Assembly: GCA_027604685.1 (NCBI GenBank)
Contig: JADHYX010000309.1
Location: 1-20,649, forward strand
Source of the DNA: Lobulomyces angularis
Taxonomy: Eukaryota > Chytridiomycota > Chytridiomycetes > Lobulomycetales > Lobulomycetaceae
Reading direction: 5' to 3'
DNA length: 20,649 nt
The position numbers were made by a program, and so were the translations under genes. The notes beneath the pieces were generated by a model. That model was not told the origin of the DNA, did not search any database, and worked only from the letters and a program-made list of their open reading frames with translations. Shown here one piece after another: positions 1 to 10,682 of the stretch. Each line of letters begins with the position of its first letter. The stretch's first letter is position 1.

Positions 1-793
1 TTCTATTATTGATGGTGTGGTTGTTTAGTAAAGAAAAAATTACTTGGAAATCTTTTTCAGCTATGATATGTTTGTTGTGTGATTGGAATTGAGTATATAT
101 CACTTAATAAAATGAGTGGTAAGTACAGTTAATCTATTAACATTAAAATCAATGTTTCAATATTTTCAAATGCGTTTCATCTCCTTTGAAAACTTTACTA
201 AAATTAGTTTTATTTGTTGAATGTTTTGTTGCATCATTTTAAATTTTGAATTTTTTTTGAATGAATTACTCTTTATAAAACATCAATTTTGGACACAAAA
301 AAATTATGTTCAAAAAAATAAAGTCTAAGCACTATGGTGAATTTTCATTTTCAGAAGATCTGTAACGAAAAAATGATTAATCCTATTATTCCAATACTAA
401 TTTAATTGTTTTGTTTTCTATTATCTAATGAAAACAACTTTAGGTATAGTACTTAGATTCGATTAATTTTTCTGAAACAGTTATTTATAACTTTATTAAG
501 GACAATTTATGAATATAATTTTAAAGTTATGCAATTGGAACAGTAAAAGCGCAATATTGACACATTTTAAAATCGTCTTTTTTATACAGCGTTATTAAAA
601 TGAACAACAAAGATTAAAATTTTACAGAATGATTACCGTTTATTAAACCGTATTTAAATAGGAACTTTTTAAACTATTTTGAAACCTACATAAAATAAGT
701 TTAACATAAACTAAAGCTTAGCTTAGAATTTTAAACAAAATCACAATAATTATTTTTTTAGAATGTGCAAAAAAAAAAAATTTTATGATCAAA
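1..793. other. AT-rich stretch with no supported gene
   Basis: No reading frame on either strand of 1-793 looks coding, and no tRNA-like fold or repeat was recognised. It probably holds the 5' flank and leader of the Trs65-like gene that follows. Position 111 has an ATG followed at once by a good splice donor (ATGAGTG then GTAAGT), which could be a short first exon, but no convincing continuation was found. A T-tract ending in TAG just before 761 could be a leader-intron acceptor. An A-run at 769-780 lies just upstream of the chosen start. Confidence 0.5.
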
Positions 794-3338
794 ATGTCAT
801 ATTCTTTACATGACATTTTTGACAAAAGTAAAATAGTTATATCAATTCCTAAAACAGATTCTGAATTAACGGAGGATTTATTAAATTCTGCTGAACGAGA
901 TGTTATTTATTTTGGTTTGAAGGAATATACTTATTAACTTAAAATGTAACGTTCTTTTTAAAGATGAAAATCTATTTTTTTTTCTTGTGCTAAAAAGTGA
1001 TGACTCTAATTCTGAGATTTTAAAAGAATTAGTAAATACTTTAGATATTAGAGTGTCTGCTTCGACTGAAAGTGAAATGGCTATTGAAAATGAAAAAGAA
1101 AAAGAAAATCAAGAAGAACAAGGATTTATTCATGCACCCAGTATATCCAACTCCTCTTCATCAATCCCTAATAGCATTATTGCGCCTCCATTTCAAATTG
1201 CTACTCCAACCAAATCTACCGTTTGTATCAATTTTTCATCCAATATTTTATTTTGTTTAACATGATTTTTCATTTAGATATGCCTACTCCTCCTCAACCT
1301 ATATTACATTCTTCTGCGTCAAGAACCAGAAATCCACCTACCTCTACTGTTAAACCCAAAAAACCCGAGTATAGAAGTAGAAGGTAAAATAAGGTTTTTT
1401 TTTTTTGATTGAATTTTGTTTTTTTTTTTCATCAGCACATCGCTTAAGGATGGATTATCCGCTAATAAAAATACTGACAATAAGTTAATATCTACTTCGT
1501 TAAATAAAATGATGCTTAATCCTGATTTCAGCTCAAAAAAAAATAATGTTGAGTCCTATAGTTATAGAGAAGATTTGATATACGCTTATAAATATGATAT
1601 AAAAGTAACTTTATTCCGTTTTTATTGTAAAATTTTATTAATTTTTTTCAATAGTCAAAATCCTCAAAACCAATTATTGGTGAAAAATTTATCATATTTC
1701 CTTTGGCATTACCTATAGGTTTTAAAAGATTTTCCTTTTCCGTTAATTTCATATATATAAATTTTTTTTTATAAGACACTACAAGAATTAGACCCGAAAG
1801 TCTAAAACAAACAGAAATAATCATATCTGTATCAGTTACTCAAAACTCTATAAAATTAAACCAAAGTGTTAATATACCTGGAAATGGACCTTTATGTGAC
1901 GGGGAAGAATTTGATTCTGTTAATTTGTTTGAAGGTCTCATTTTTGGTAAGTATTTTTTTTTCTTAATTCTTTAGTTATTTTTTTGCAATTTCTTTTTGA
2001 AACTTTTAGATCCAAATTTTAATTCAAAAAATGTACCTAAGTTTTGTTTATCACAACAGTCGAAACAAAAAAGCATAAATGCATTACCAAAGATTCAAAA
2101 GCTTACTAGAAAATTGATTTCAGTAAAACCATTCTTGTCTGTTCAGCTTACTTTGGCTTCTATTTCTTCAGAAGAAATATTAATGGCGATGCATATTGAA
2201 AATGCAGTTGAAGATCCTGGAGTTTCCTATACTTTAAAGGACTTTTCAGTGGAAATGAGTAATGCGGTAGTAAATTTGGAAAAAGGATGCGTTTTGGTAA
2301 TTTAAGTTATTCTTCTTTAATATTTGGATGTTTACATTTTTAAAGAGTTTACCTTGTGAAATATACCAACAAGAGCAAGCTACCTTTTTTTTAAAAATTA
2401 CACAATTAGAAGAATCAGATATGCAATATTTCAGCAACTCTGAAGTCAATAAATTATCTGCGCAATCGATTAATTCACTAGTAGAAGCCAATTCTGCAAT
2501 GAATTTTCTGGTTGATGTTAAAGTTGAAGGTGTGCTAAATGATTTAGGTTTGAAAAAACAAAAAATAGTGGGAAAATGGTATCATCAATTGGATATAAAC
2601 AGCGTAAGAAATAGTACTCAAAGAATTGAAGTATTACCCAAATACGGGACATTATTTGAATCTAGTAGTAATAACAAGCTAATGGAATATGATGATATTG
2701 ACGGATTGAACACGGTGAAGGATGATGTTTTTATATCGTTTTCAGGTATTGCCAAAAATTTATGATTTATTTTTTTATTTTTTTTTTTTAAGTTTCAACT
2801 TTTATCAAACTGAACAAAATTTTTAGTGTTCAAGTACTGCTAGTTAATAATTCTACTATCACTAAAAATCTGAAGCTTGTTATACCAAGTAAATATGGAA
2901 AACCAATTCCTAATGAATTAGAGTAAGCATTTTTTTTTACTTTGTTAAAAAATTTTTTTTCCTCAATTAGTATAAAAAATGATCTGGATGTTATCAATTT
3001 AGTAATGAAACCTGATGGTAAAAAGCATTTATAAAAAGCCATTTTAATACTTTTTACCAAAAGATTTTTATAACCGCTTTATTGACTTTGAAAAAAGAGA
3101 AGCCTCTTTGGTATGCCTTGAGGAAGAAGTTTTTTTACCGTAATGTCAACTTGGATTTAAACTTAATTTTTTTTTTTATAGTACACTTTACCCAAACACC
3201 TGTGAAAGTATAAATTTACATTTTATTCCAATAAAAGGTAGATTACACAAAATTGACAATATTTTAGTCTACGATCTAGACAACAAGACTAACTTTATTG
3301 AATTGAAAGACGTTCTGCAAATTTATGTTGAAGATTAA
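794..3338 (+). CDS. TRS65: TRAPPII complex subunit Trs65-like, 12 exons
   Basis: Probable subunit of the TRAPPII vesicle-tethering complex at the Golgi, which in fungi is the Rab GTPase exchange factor for Ypt31/32. Exons read as 794-914, 964-1224, 1278-1383, 1436-1604, 1655-1718, 1776-1946, 2010-2296, 2346-2745, 2793-2922, 2971-3017, 3064-3139 and 3182-3338. They join in frame to 662 residues, close to the usual 560-700 for the family. The call rests on the N-terminal beta-rich stretch (DVIYFDENLFFFLVL) and on the C-terminal end, where a Pro-Asn-Thr-Cys turn leads into an Ig-like pair of strands (INLHFIPIKGRLHKIDNILV) typical of Trs65. Between them is a low-complexity Glu/Lys and Pro/Ser region, about residues 110-200. 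ATG 794 has A at -3; an in-frame ATG at 785 would add three residues. Alternative: TRAPPC13, a related TRAPP beta-sandwich subunit. Confidence 0.6.
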
Positions 3339-3582
3339 AAAAAAAAAATTCATTGTTTAGATTTAATATCTTGAGAGTTATAGCTTCTTAATAAAGTATT
3401 CACTCGTGATGAAAAAAAAGAAGACCAAAGAACTTTCAATAGCTCTTTTCAATCATTTTTACTTAAAAAAAATCAAAAAGGAATTGGGTTTTGAAATCCG
3501 TCCTTAAAAAAAAAAAAAAAAATTGAAAAATTTTTGAATTTTTAATCAGCAACCAAAAACCTTTTTTCTTTTTTCTTGATAA

Positions 3583-6037
3583 ATGACAAACTCTTTTATA
3601 TTAGCCGTACCCTTTGCATCCCACTTAGAAAATTACTACGAAAATCATTTAAATCAACCTGCAACTAATGCCAAACATTCTGTTGATGCAGAAACGTACC
3701 ACTTAATAAATTCGTAATTATATTTATCTTCTGCTCTCTCTAATGTTTATTTTTATTAGTTTTATCCAAAAAAATATTAATTTTATAGAAAAACAAGTAC
3801 ACCCGAAACTATATTTACTTGAAACAAATAGAAAATTATCTGACAACTTTAAATTTGAAGTTTCAATGAAGGGATTGGAAGATTTAATTAATTTTTTAAA
3901 TTTTTTGCATAATAAATTAAACGATGACGAGGAATCTGACGATTATCTTTGGAAAAATTCCATTGATTACAAACCTACGGATTTGACAACAACAGAGATA
4001 CCCCCTATTCAAGCTAACAGTACTACCGCTGTTGGAACTGATGCTGAAGATGAAACTTTAAAGGGTCAAAATTTGTAACAAAAAAAAAAAAAAAAAAAAA
4101 TAACTACAAGAAGAAAAAGAATAAATCAAACTCTATTCTAACAAGTGACACTTTTAATAACTTTGAATTAAATTCCAGTAAGAATATATCATAATGTTGT
4201 TTAATTTTTTTTTCCTTTTATTTAGATCAAGATATAATAAATTTTAGCAATAAAAAGTCAAAAGAAATTTTTTTTGATGATTATGATGACACTTTTTCAA
4301 ATGTGGATCAAGAATTAAAACCCATGAAAGGATTAAGTGGTGAGAAAAAATCTTTTATTTCAGTTTTTGAAGTTTAATTCTTTATTACTAGAATTACGGA
4401 AGGAAGATCATTTGGGATACATAAAAAGTATTTATAAGACTCCTTCGCAGCCACCTCAGCATTTTCAACTTTTTGACATTTTTGATGCTTCTCCTTATTC
4501 AATACTATCGCCCCTCTTACGGCCCCAGACTAAACCTTCTGCACCTGTAGATAACTCTGACTTTTTAGAAGGATTGATACCAAAACCCAAAGTGACTAAA
4601 AATTTGAGTGTTAAAAAACAAAAGAGAAAGAGTGTTAAGGTTTCCCCGTCAACATCTGTCTTTAAAGAAGGTAGTATTAACCAGCAAGAAGATACCGATT
4701 TAACTAGTATTGATAATGATACTACCTTAATAGAGGATTCATTCGAGGAAGCCTTTAAAGAGGTCACTGTCGTCAATGAAATTATTTCTACTCCGAAAAA
4801 CCAGGATACAAAGCTTGGAAAAAATTCAAATTTAGCTTCTGAAAAAATAACAAAACCAACGAATTCAGATGTTTTGTCATCAAAGAATGAAAACACAGTA
4901 GAGAAAAAGATCGAAAAAGTAATTGAAAAAAATATAACCATCCTATCAAAGGAAAAAAATAATAACGCAGCAAAAAAACAACAGGAAAAAGAAAACTCTT
5001 TCAATCACTTAAAAAAAAATATTTTAAAACAAGACTTTAAAAATAAATCAGAAATCACCACCATATCAACTTACAAAACCACTGTCACCACCACAACAAA
5101 AACCACTGAGGAAGAAGTTAAAGTTGTGGAAAAAAAAGTGGAAATAGTTGAAAAAGATGTATCAAAAAATATTAAATTCGGAGAAATACTTGTTCCAGAA
5201 AATGTTAAAGATCATAAAAAGAAAGAACGTTTTTCTAAACATAAAAAGGAAAAAAAACCAAAAAACCACTTTTGTTATCAAACTGATGATGATCACTACA
5301 ACAATGAATCTCAGCAGTCTAAAAAACAAGATGTTGAAAAAAATCAAATAGACCAGCTTATATCCCATCGTAACTTAAACGAAACAACTATCGTGAACGA
5401 GCATACTAAAGTAAACGATACGAATGGGCAATGTAATGTTGACAATACAACATTTAATAACAGCAATAAAATGATTAACGAGATTAGCAGTGATACTAGT
5501 AGCAACAATGCCAACACTGTTATCTTCCAAGCCACAGAAGAAGAATTTGAAGACGACCAAAAAGTGAATGACAAAAATACAACAATTAATGCAATTTCAA
5601 GTGATAATGAAAACCAGTCTTATGATTTAATTAAAAAAAAAATTGATAAGATCTATTTTGGAGAAATATTATCGTCCAGTTTTGAAGTTGATTTTAGCAC
5701 ACCAATGTTTTCTGGTTTAAAAAAAATGCAACGAAGGATTGATTCAAAAATGAATTTATTAAATGTGGACAATGCCAAACCCCATAGCACTGTATCTCAA
5801 TTTTTGCTGGACAGTAACGCAAACGGAGAAAATTGGGAAGTGTTAGATTTGGGTTATTTAGATAGAAGTACTTTTTGTGGTTTCAACGTCGGAATGGATT
5901 TTAACAATAGCTCTGCTGACAAGTTTTTGTTAAATAGTAAGTAAAAATATATGATTTTTTGCTTACTAATTTTTTATTTGATTTTTTTTTAAGAATGGAA
6001 CGAATGCTTAAAAACGGAAAATGTCTTAATATTGTAA
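3583..6037 (+). CDS. Unrecognised Lys/Glu/Thr-rich, probably disordered protein
   Basis: I do not recognise this protein. The proposed exons are 3583-3713, 3760-4030, 4111-4177, 4226-4339, 4392-5936 and 5994-6037, giving about 723 residues. Residues 1-115 look folded and helical, ending in a hydrophobic stretch (GLEDLINFLNFLHNKL). The middle, from about 230 to 590, is highly charged and low complexity, with runs of Lys/Glu, a Thr-rich patch and Asn-rich parts, as in disordered scaffold or nuclear proteins. The pentapeptide FGEIL occurs twice, at residues 457-461 and 617-621. The last 100 residues look ordered and contain Trp and Cys. The last intron has a clear TACTAA-type branch site at 5973. 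The join between exons 2 and 3 is unsure: the good donor at 4075 gives the wrong phase, and only the weaker GTTGGA at 4031 keeps frame. A shorter gene ending at the TAA at 4076-4078 (149 residues) is possible, but the exons after it have no plausible start of their own. Confidence 0.55.
4080..4100. repeat. 21-nt poly-A run inside a gene
   Basis: This is an uninterrupted A homopolymer just after the in-frame TAA at 4076-4078, inside the proposed intron between exons 2 and 3 of the unrecognised gene. Its length is likely to be inaccurate in any assembly, but because it is intronic in the model its length does not affect the frame. Confidence 0.9.
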
Positions 6038-6264
6038 AAAAAATTTACTCTTTTTTATTATTATTATTATGTTAATTGTTTTGTAACATTAAAAAAGAAT
6101 AAAAAAATTTTTTTTTTTGTGATGTTTTTTATTTTTTTTTTTAATTTTATATAATTTTGGTTTATATTTTTATTAATATAAATATAAAGAAAAAAAAATT
6201 TTTTTTTTAATATTACTTTTATTTTATGTTATTGATGTAAGATGTATCATTTTTTTCTTTTTTT
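6038..6264. other. Convergent intergenic spacer, A/T homopolymer-rich
   Basis: This 227-nt spacer separates the stop codons of two convergent genes. It is almost wholly A and T, with long T and A runs, and has AATAAA-like words near 6098 (plus strand) that could serve poly-A site selection. Both 3' untranslated regions must fit here. No gene is seen. Confidence 0.6.
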
Positions 6265-7654
6265 TTAATTGTTTTGTAAGGTAATTGCTTTTAGAATATC
6301 GTCTTTTTTGACTCTTGGACCAGGAAAATTTCTAGAACTTAGCAGGCTTCCTTTGATGCTTCTAAGCTCAGTTTTAACTGAATTCACCTCACGTAACCAT
6401 TCTATTATTTTTTATTTTTTAGTTCAAAGTTATTATTTAACAATTTTTTTTAAATACTTTTAGAAGATTCACTTTCATACGAATATGAAGGGGTAGAAAG
6501 AGTTGAATACGATGGTGAAAAGTATGCTTCATTTGTGCATGTGGACGACAAATTTTCCACTTCGTTTTTTAATAATTTAATTTCCTTATCAAATTTGTTG
6601 ACTTTTTTGTAACTATGCATAGCTTTATTCAAGCCCATAATCCTTTTTTCGATGTTGTTTAAATCGGTTGTCAACAATTTTGGGAAAGATTCCACTTTTT
6701 CCTCTGTGTTTTCATCAAATATTTTTTTGTTTTTAGAAGAACTCTCGCCTCCATCTTCTTTAAATTCGTAAATTTTGCAAAAATTTTTTATGCTATTTAA
6801 ATATTTTTCTATCCTTTCCCTTTTTTTTTTGTTGAAATCTTCTAAATTTTTTAAAAAAATTGAAAGTTTTGGTTTCAGTAGTCTCTAACGCAATAAAAAA
6901 ATCAACAACAAAATACAAAACAAATAAAAAGAATGGATGACAAAAAAAATTCTTTGATTCTTCTTACCTTTAAAAGTAAACAGATGGAATATGAAGAACC
7001 ATAAAAAAGAATTACACCAATTAAGAAATTCTTGAAAAAAACTTTCTTATCATTTTGATTGATTTGAGACACTTCAACAAAATGTGAACCAGGACGCGTA
7101 GGAACAATTGGATGAATGGTATTGGAGTTCGTTTGAGGTAGCTTTTCTTCCTCTAGACTAAAAGAATCTAGAATTTTCGATTCACTTAAAGGTCGAATTT
7201 TGAATTTTCATTAAGAAGCATTTTTTATTTCTTACCTTTTATCTTCAACAGTTTTTTTTAGACATTCATCAATTTCGATCTCTGTTAATCCCTTCTTCAG
7301 AAGAAACATTTTTTTGCTGTGATTATCGGCAGCTTTAACCTTAGGAGATTTTAGGAATTTTATTGCATTTTCAATTAATTCTTTTCTATTTTCCGAAATT
7401 GTAGTGTCAGATTTAGGTGCAACAGCTGAGTCGATATCAGATTGCGGTGCATTCAATTCTTCTGCTGTATCAACTGGAGCGGGTGTAGTTGAACTACTGA
7501 AAGGATTAGTTTTTGGTTGATCTACTTCTTTAGAAGTAATAATTTTTCCGTTCTCCCTTGCCTCACGTTGTTTTTCTAACAGTTTTTTCTTAATTTCATT
7601 TCTCTTTTCTTCTGTTAAAGGTTTAAAGTGATTTTTACTATCAAAATCAGACAT
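6265..7654 (-). CDS. PEX14: PEX14, peroxisomal docking-complex membrane protein
   Basis: PEX14 docks the import receptor PEX5 at the peroxisomal membrane. Exons are 7654-7236, 7157-6968, 6884-6458 and 6401-6265, giving 390 residues (yeast 341, human 377). The conserved N-terminal receptor-binding domain lies at residues 89-136 and keeps its signature (RKELIENAIKFL, then FLLKKGLTEIEIDECL), including the two Phe residues (F100 and F117) that line the pocket for receptor WxxxF motifs. A hydrophobic segment at about 183-202 is the expected membrane region, and a charged, partly coiled-coil region follows. The C-terminus has the family-typical ELRSIKGSLLSSRNFPGP stretch. Oddly, 88 residues, with a Lys/Glu-rich helix at 15-36 followed by a Ser/Thr/Pro linker, precede the receptor-binding domain, which normally sits near the N-terminus. 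It lies downstream of, and on the same strand as, the ankyrin-like gene, about 220 nt away. Confidence 0.93.
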
Positions 7655-7873
7655 TAAAGAATAAATATAATTCGGGAGAAAATTTTTTCCGACAAAACAA
7701 GTGTAATATATTGTAACAACATTATTTACTAGTATAAAATAAGGTTTTTTTTTTCTAAAATATGAAATGGTTTATTAAAGTATGCCGAGTTTTATCCAGT
7801 TTTTTCTCATCCTCCGCAATTAAAATAACTAATTTAAAAAAGGATTTTAAAATTAAAAAAAGAATTCCTTTCT

Positions 7874-10414
7874 TTACCTGCTGTACTTTTGTTCAATGTC
7901 ATCTTGTGAAATATCATTCGACTTAATATTAAAGGAGTTGTTTGGTTCCATCCAACTCGCTTCTATCTTAATATCAGAATATGAACTTTCATCCCAAATT
8001 GTACCTGGCGATAAATTTTTAAATCAATTTTTGATAAATTATACATCAATTTTTTCTTACCGGAAAGAAATTCGGACCAAACTTTATCTTTATTGTCAAT
8101 CAACCATCTGGGAGATGCTTCTTTTACTGAGGTTTTGGTTTTTCGTTTGATTGATGACGTTTTTCCAAGAAGAGGTGGTGTGGCAAATGGTGGGATGTAA
8201 CTATCTTCATCTTTATCCACTAGAATAGCTTTTGCTAATATAGTCTAATTATATGGCAATATTAGATATACAAATTAGTGCAATACCTCAAAATCATTAA
8301 ATGATATCATCGAATTGTCAGTAACACCGTACATAGATACCATGGACATATATTCAAAGTTTTCTCCAGCGGGTTTCTTTTCATCACTTTTCGAAAAATT
8401 AAAATTATTGCTGTTTTCTCGATCTAATAAGTCTTCGCCATATTCATTACTATTATAACGCGAGTATGAATTTTTTATTGAATTTTCCATCCAGTCAAAT
8501 TGTATACCAAAATTAATTAAGACTATTCCTACTTTAATATTTCCTTCTATGAATATATTTCTCAAGCAGTTTTCTATTTCTGAATTTTCTACGTCAACTT
8601 CACCAGAAGCCAATAAAAATTTTAAAAGATTTGCTTTCAAATCATTTGCTTCCTCTACTTCTAAATTAAAATTTAGATTTCTGGAAATTGAAGTATCGCT
8701 AACCAAGCAAAATCGGCATAATAGTTCTTGATATTTTAAAGATTTGGAGGATGGCAAATTTGACAGAAGATCCAGCGCAGAGCATTTAGTTACTAATGAT
8801 TTCGATGTGTCCGATTTTTTGTATTCATTAGCAGATGATTCTGGTAGCAAACTTAACAAAACTTCAATAGTTTCCTTATTTTCACTTTTCAGAGCCAATG
8901 AAAGCATTCTCAAAGTAACAATCAAATATTCTATCTCTTCTTCCATTCTCAATTGAAATAATCGTTTCAAAATATCTGTTCTTCCCTTTTCACAGGACAT
9001 CTCCACGGCTACTCTCCATTTTGAATTAAAACTTTCCGAACCTTTTGAATTAAAACTTTCCGAACCTTTTGAATTAAAACTTTCCGAACCTTCACTTCTC
9101 CATGACGTTATAACGTTATCAACTACATCCCAACGTCCATCCAGAGCACCTTGCTGAATCATATATAAAGATTTATACATTTTCACCATTCCTCTCTGCT
9201 TTTCCTGCATTATTAAAACAATATTTGTATTTTAAATTTAATATTTGAAAAATATTTTTATTTGTTTATTTATCATATTTTTTGTTCTTTTTGTTATAAT
9301 ACAGAAAACCCGATTTTTTTCATTATGTAACTGACAACAAACCACTGCCCGTGATCTGCAGCTTCTCTCAAAAGGTATCCTACAGCTAATATGTATTTTA
9401 AAAAACAAAATTGGTTATAATATTTATGTTTTGAAAATTTAAATAATTCGTCTTTAGAGTTGTTGTTTTCTAACCAAATTTAACTTTATCTTTGTCAAAA
9501 AATAGTTTCAGTATTTCTAATCTGCCGGTTCGCGCCGCTGCCAAGCAACCTTCCTCCCAATAATCATCTTCGGGAACAATTTCAAATAGTGTATCTCGCA
9601 ACCTTTCAAAATCCTTTGAAAAAAACTTGTTTTTTTTTTGGTAATAATTTTCATCATATAATGTGCTTGTCTGGTATCCATTAAAATTATTTCCGTTGTC
9701 AGGTTCTGAAATTGAAGTTGAAGACTCACTAACCTTTTGAGACATTTCAACTACGCACAGAATCAAATTTTCCCATTCCTCCCTACCAAATTTATCTACG
9801 ATGGTTTCTTTAAAACTGTTCTCGGTCAATGCTTTTAATAAAACCTTCAAATACTTTTGCTTGCAACAAAAATTCCAAAATATCATTGTTACTTGTTCTA
9901 TATTTGGATACCTTTTTCTCAAAAATGATATGGTTAAATAATATAAAGCTTCTAGATATAAGTTTTCAGTTTGACTATCTGATATGTCATTTTTTTTATG
10001 GGTTAAATTGATGTTAATTTTTTCTTCCTTAATCCATTGCATTAAGATTAGAAATTTTTTTTGTTGAAGAATCTCCTCTAACTCCTCATCCTCATCAAAA
10101 TCGCTTTGAGCAGCATCTTCGTTTTCTGATTCACTAATTTTTCCTTCCAAATTCTTTGGCATTGTTTGAAAATCTTGTGTGATGCTACTTGATAATTGTT
10201 TAATAACTTCATTTTGAATGGAATGTCTCCTCAAAATTGGAGATGTAGGTTGTATAAGGGCTATACTTTGCTTTTCCGACGAATGGTTTGTTGGACAAAA
10301 TTCATTTATTTTAGACTTGACAATGTTTACTGTTGTTGCTGAACATAACGTCTCCTCGTTAAGCAGCGTTAAGTTTCCCTGTTTCCATGTGGACAGTTTA
10401 ACTTCACTTTCCAT
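7874..10414 (-). CDS. Ankyrin-like helical-repeat protein with internal tandem repeat
   Basis: The function is unknown. Exons are 10414-9475, 9385-9303, 9204-8287, 8244-8061 and 8004-7874, giving 751 residues. An acidic, Ser-rich, probably disordered N-terminus (to about 115) leads into all-helical sequence. At least four units look like ankyrin helices: CLAAARTGRLEILKLFF at about 294-310, LLREAADHGQWFVVSYIM at about 317-334, IQQGALDGRWDVVDNVI at about 355-371, and VEMSCEKGRTDILKRLF at about 408-424. They are divergent, with no clean 33-residue period. Between the third and fourth unit lie three identical copies of GSESFNSK. The C-terminus is Lys/Pro/Ser-rich and Trp-containing. The stop at 7876-7874 overlaps a plausible donor (GTAAAG at 7877); a 49-nt intron 7877-7829 would replace the last residue with a short different tail ending near 7807. 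Such repeats usually bind proteins; nothing indicates the partner. Confidence 0.8.
9019..9090 (-). repeat. Perfect 3 x 24-bp in-frame tandem repeat
   Basis: Three identical 24-bp units run head to tail at 9019-9042, 9043-9066 and 9067-9090. On the coding (minus) strand each encodes GSESFNSK. The sequence on both sides is unrelated and the unit keeps the frame. Zero divergence between the copies suggests recent expansion by slippage or unequal exchange, and copy number may vary between strains. Confidence 0.97.
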
Positions 10415-10682
10415 TTATGTAAAATATTTCTTAAATTTATTTGCAGCACTTATTTTCTTTCTTTAAAAATTTTTTTTTTAAGCCAATCAATACTATTATG
10501 ACAAAATTATAGATATTAAGTAACATCAATTTTATGACTATAAATTATGTTTTTATTTTTCTGTTATTAGCTCTAACTAAAGTAATTTATAAATAAATTT
10601 TAATTATTTAAATATTTTAATAATAAACAAAAAATATATTATCAGCAACTTCAAAAAAAGTAACACCTAAGCATCTAACGAT

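Noticed and set aside
111..126. First exon ATGAGTG followed by GTAAGT
   Set aside because: No coding continuation was found in any phase before the Trs65-like gene, so it is noted but not called.
2246..2491. A minus-strand open frame of 81 codons
   Set aside because: It overlaps two Trs65 exons and the intron between them; the plus-strand reading is continuous and has a family resemblance.
4495..5004. A 169-residue open frame on the minus strand
   Set aside because: It is antisense to the Lys/Glu-rich exon of the plus-strand gene and is rich in Phe and Ser, the mirror of Lys/Glu codons. No splice context or family match.
4324..6037. A separate gene starting at ATG 4324
   Set aside because: The exons at 4111-4177 and 4226-4323 look coding in the same frame and have no start of their own, so they are better joined to the upstream exons.
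9019..9090. CRISPR-like array
   Set aside because: The three units are directly adjacent with no spacers, lie in a coding frame, and the host is a eukaryote.
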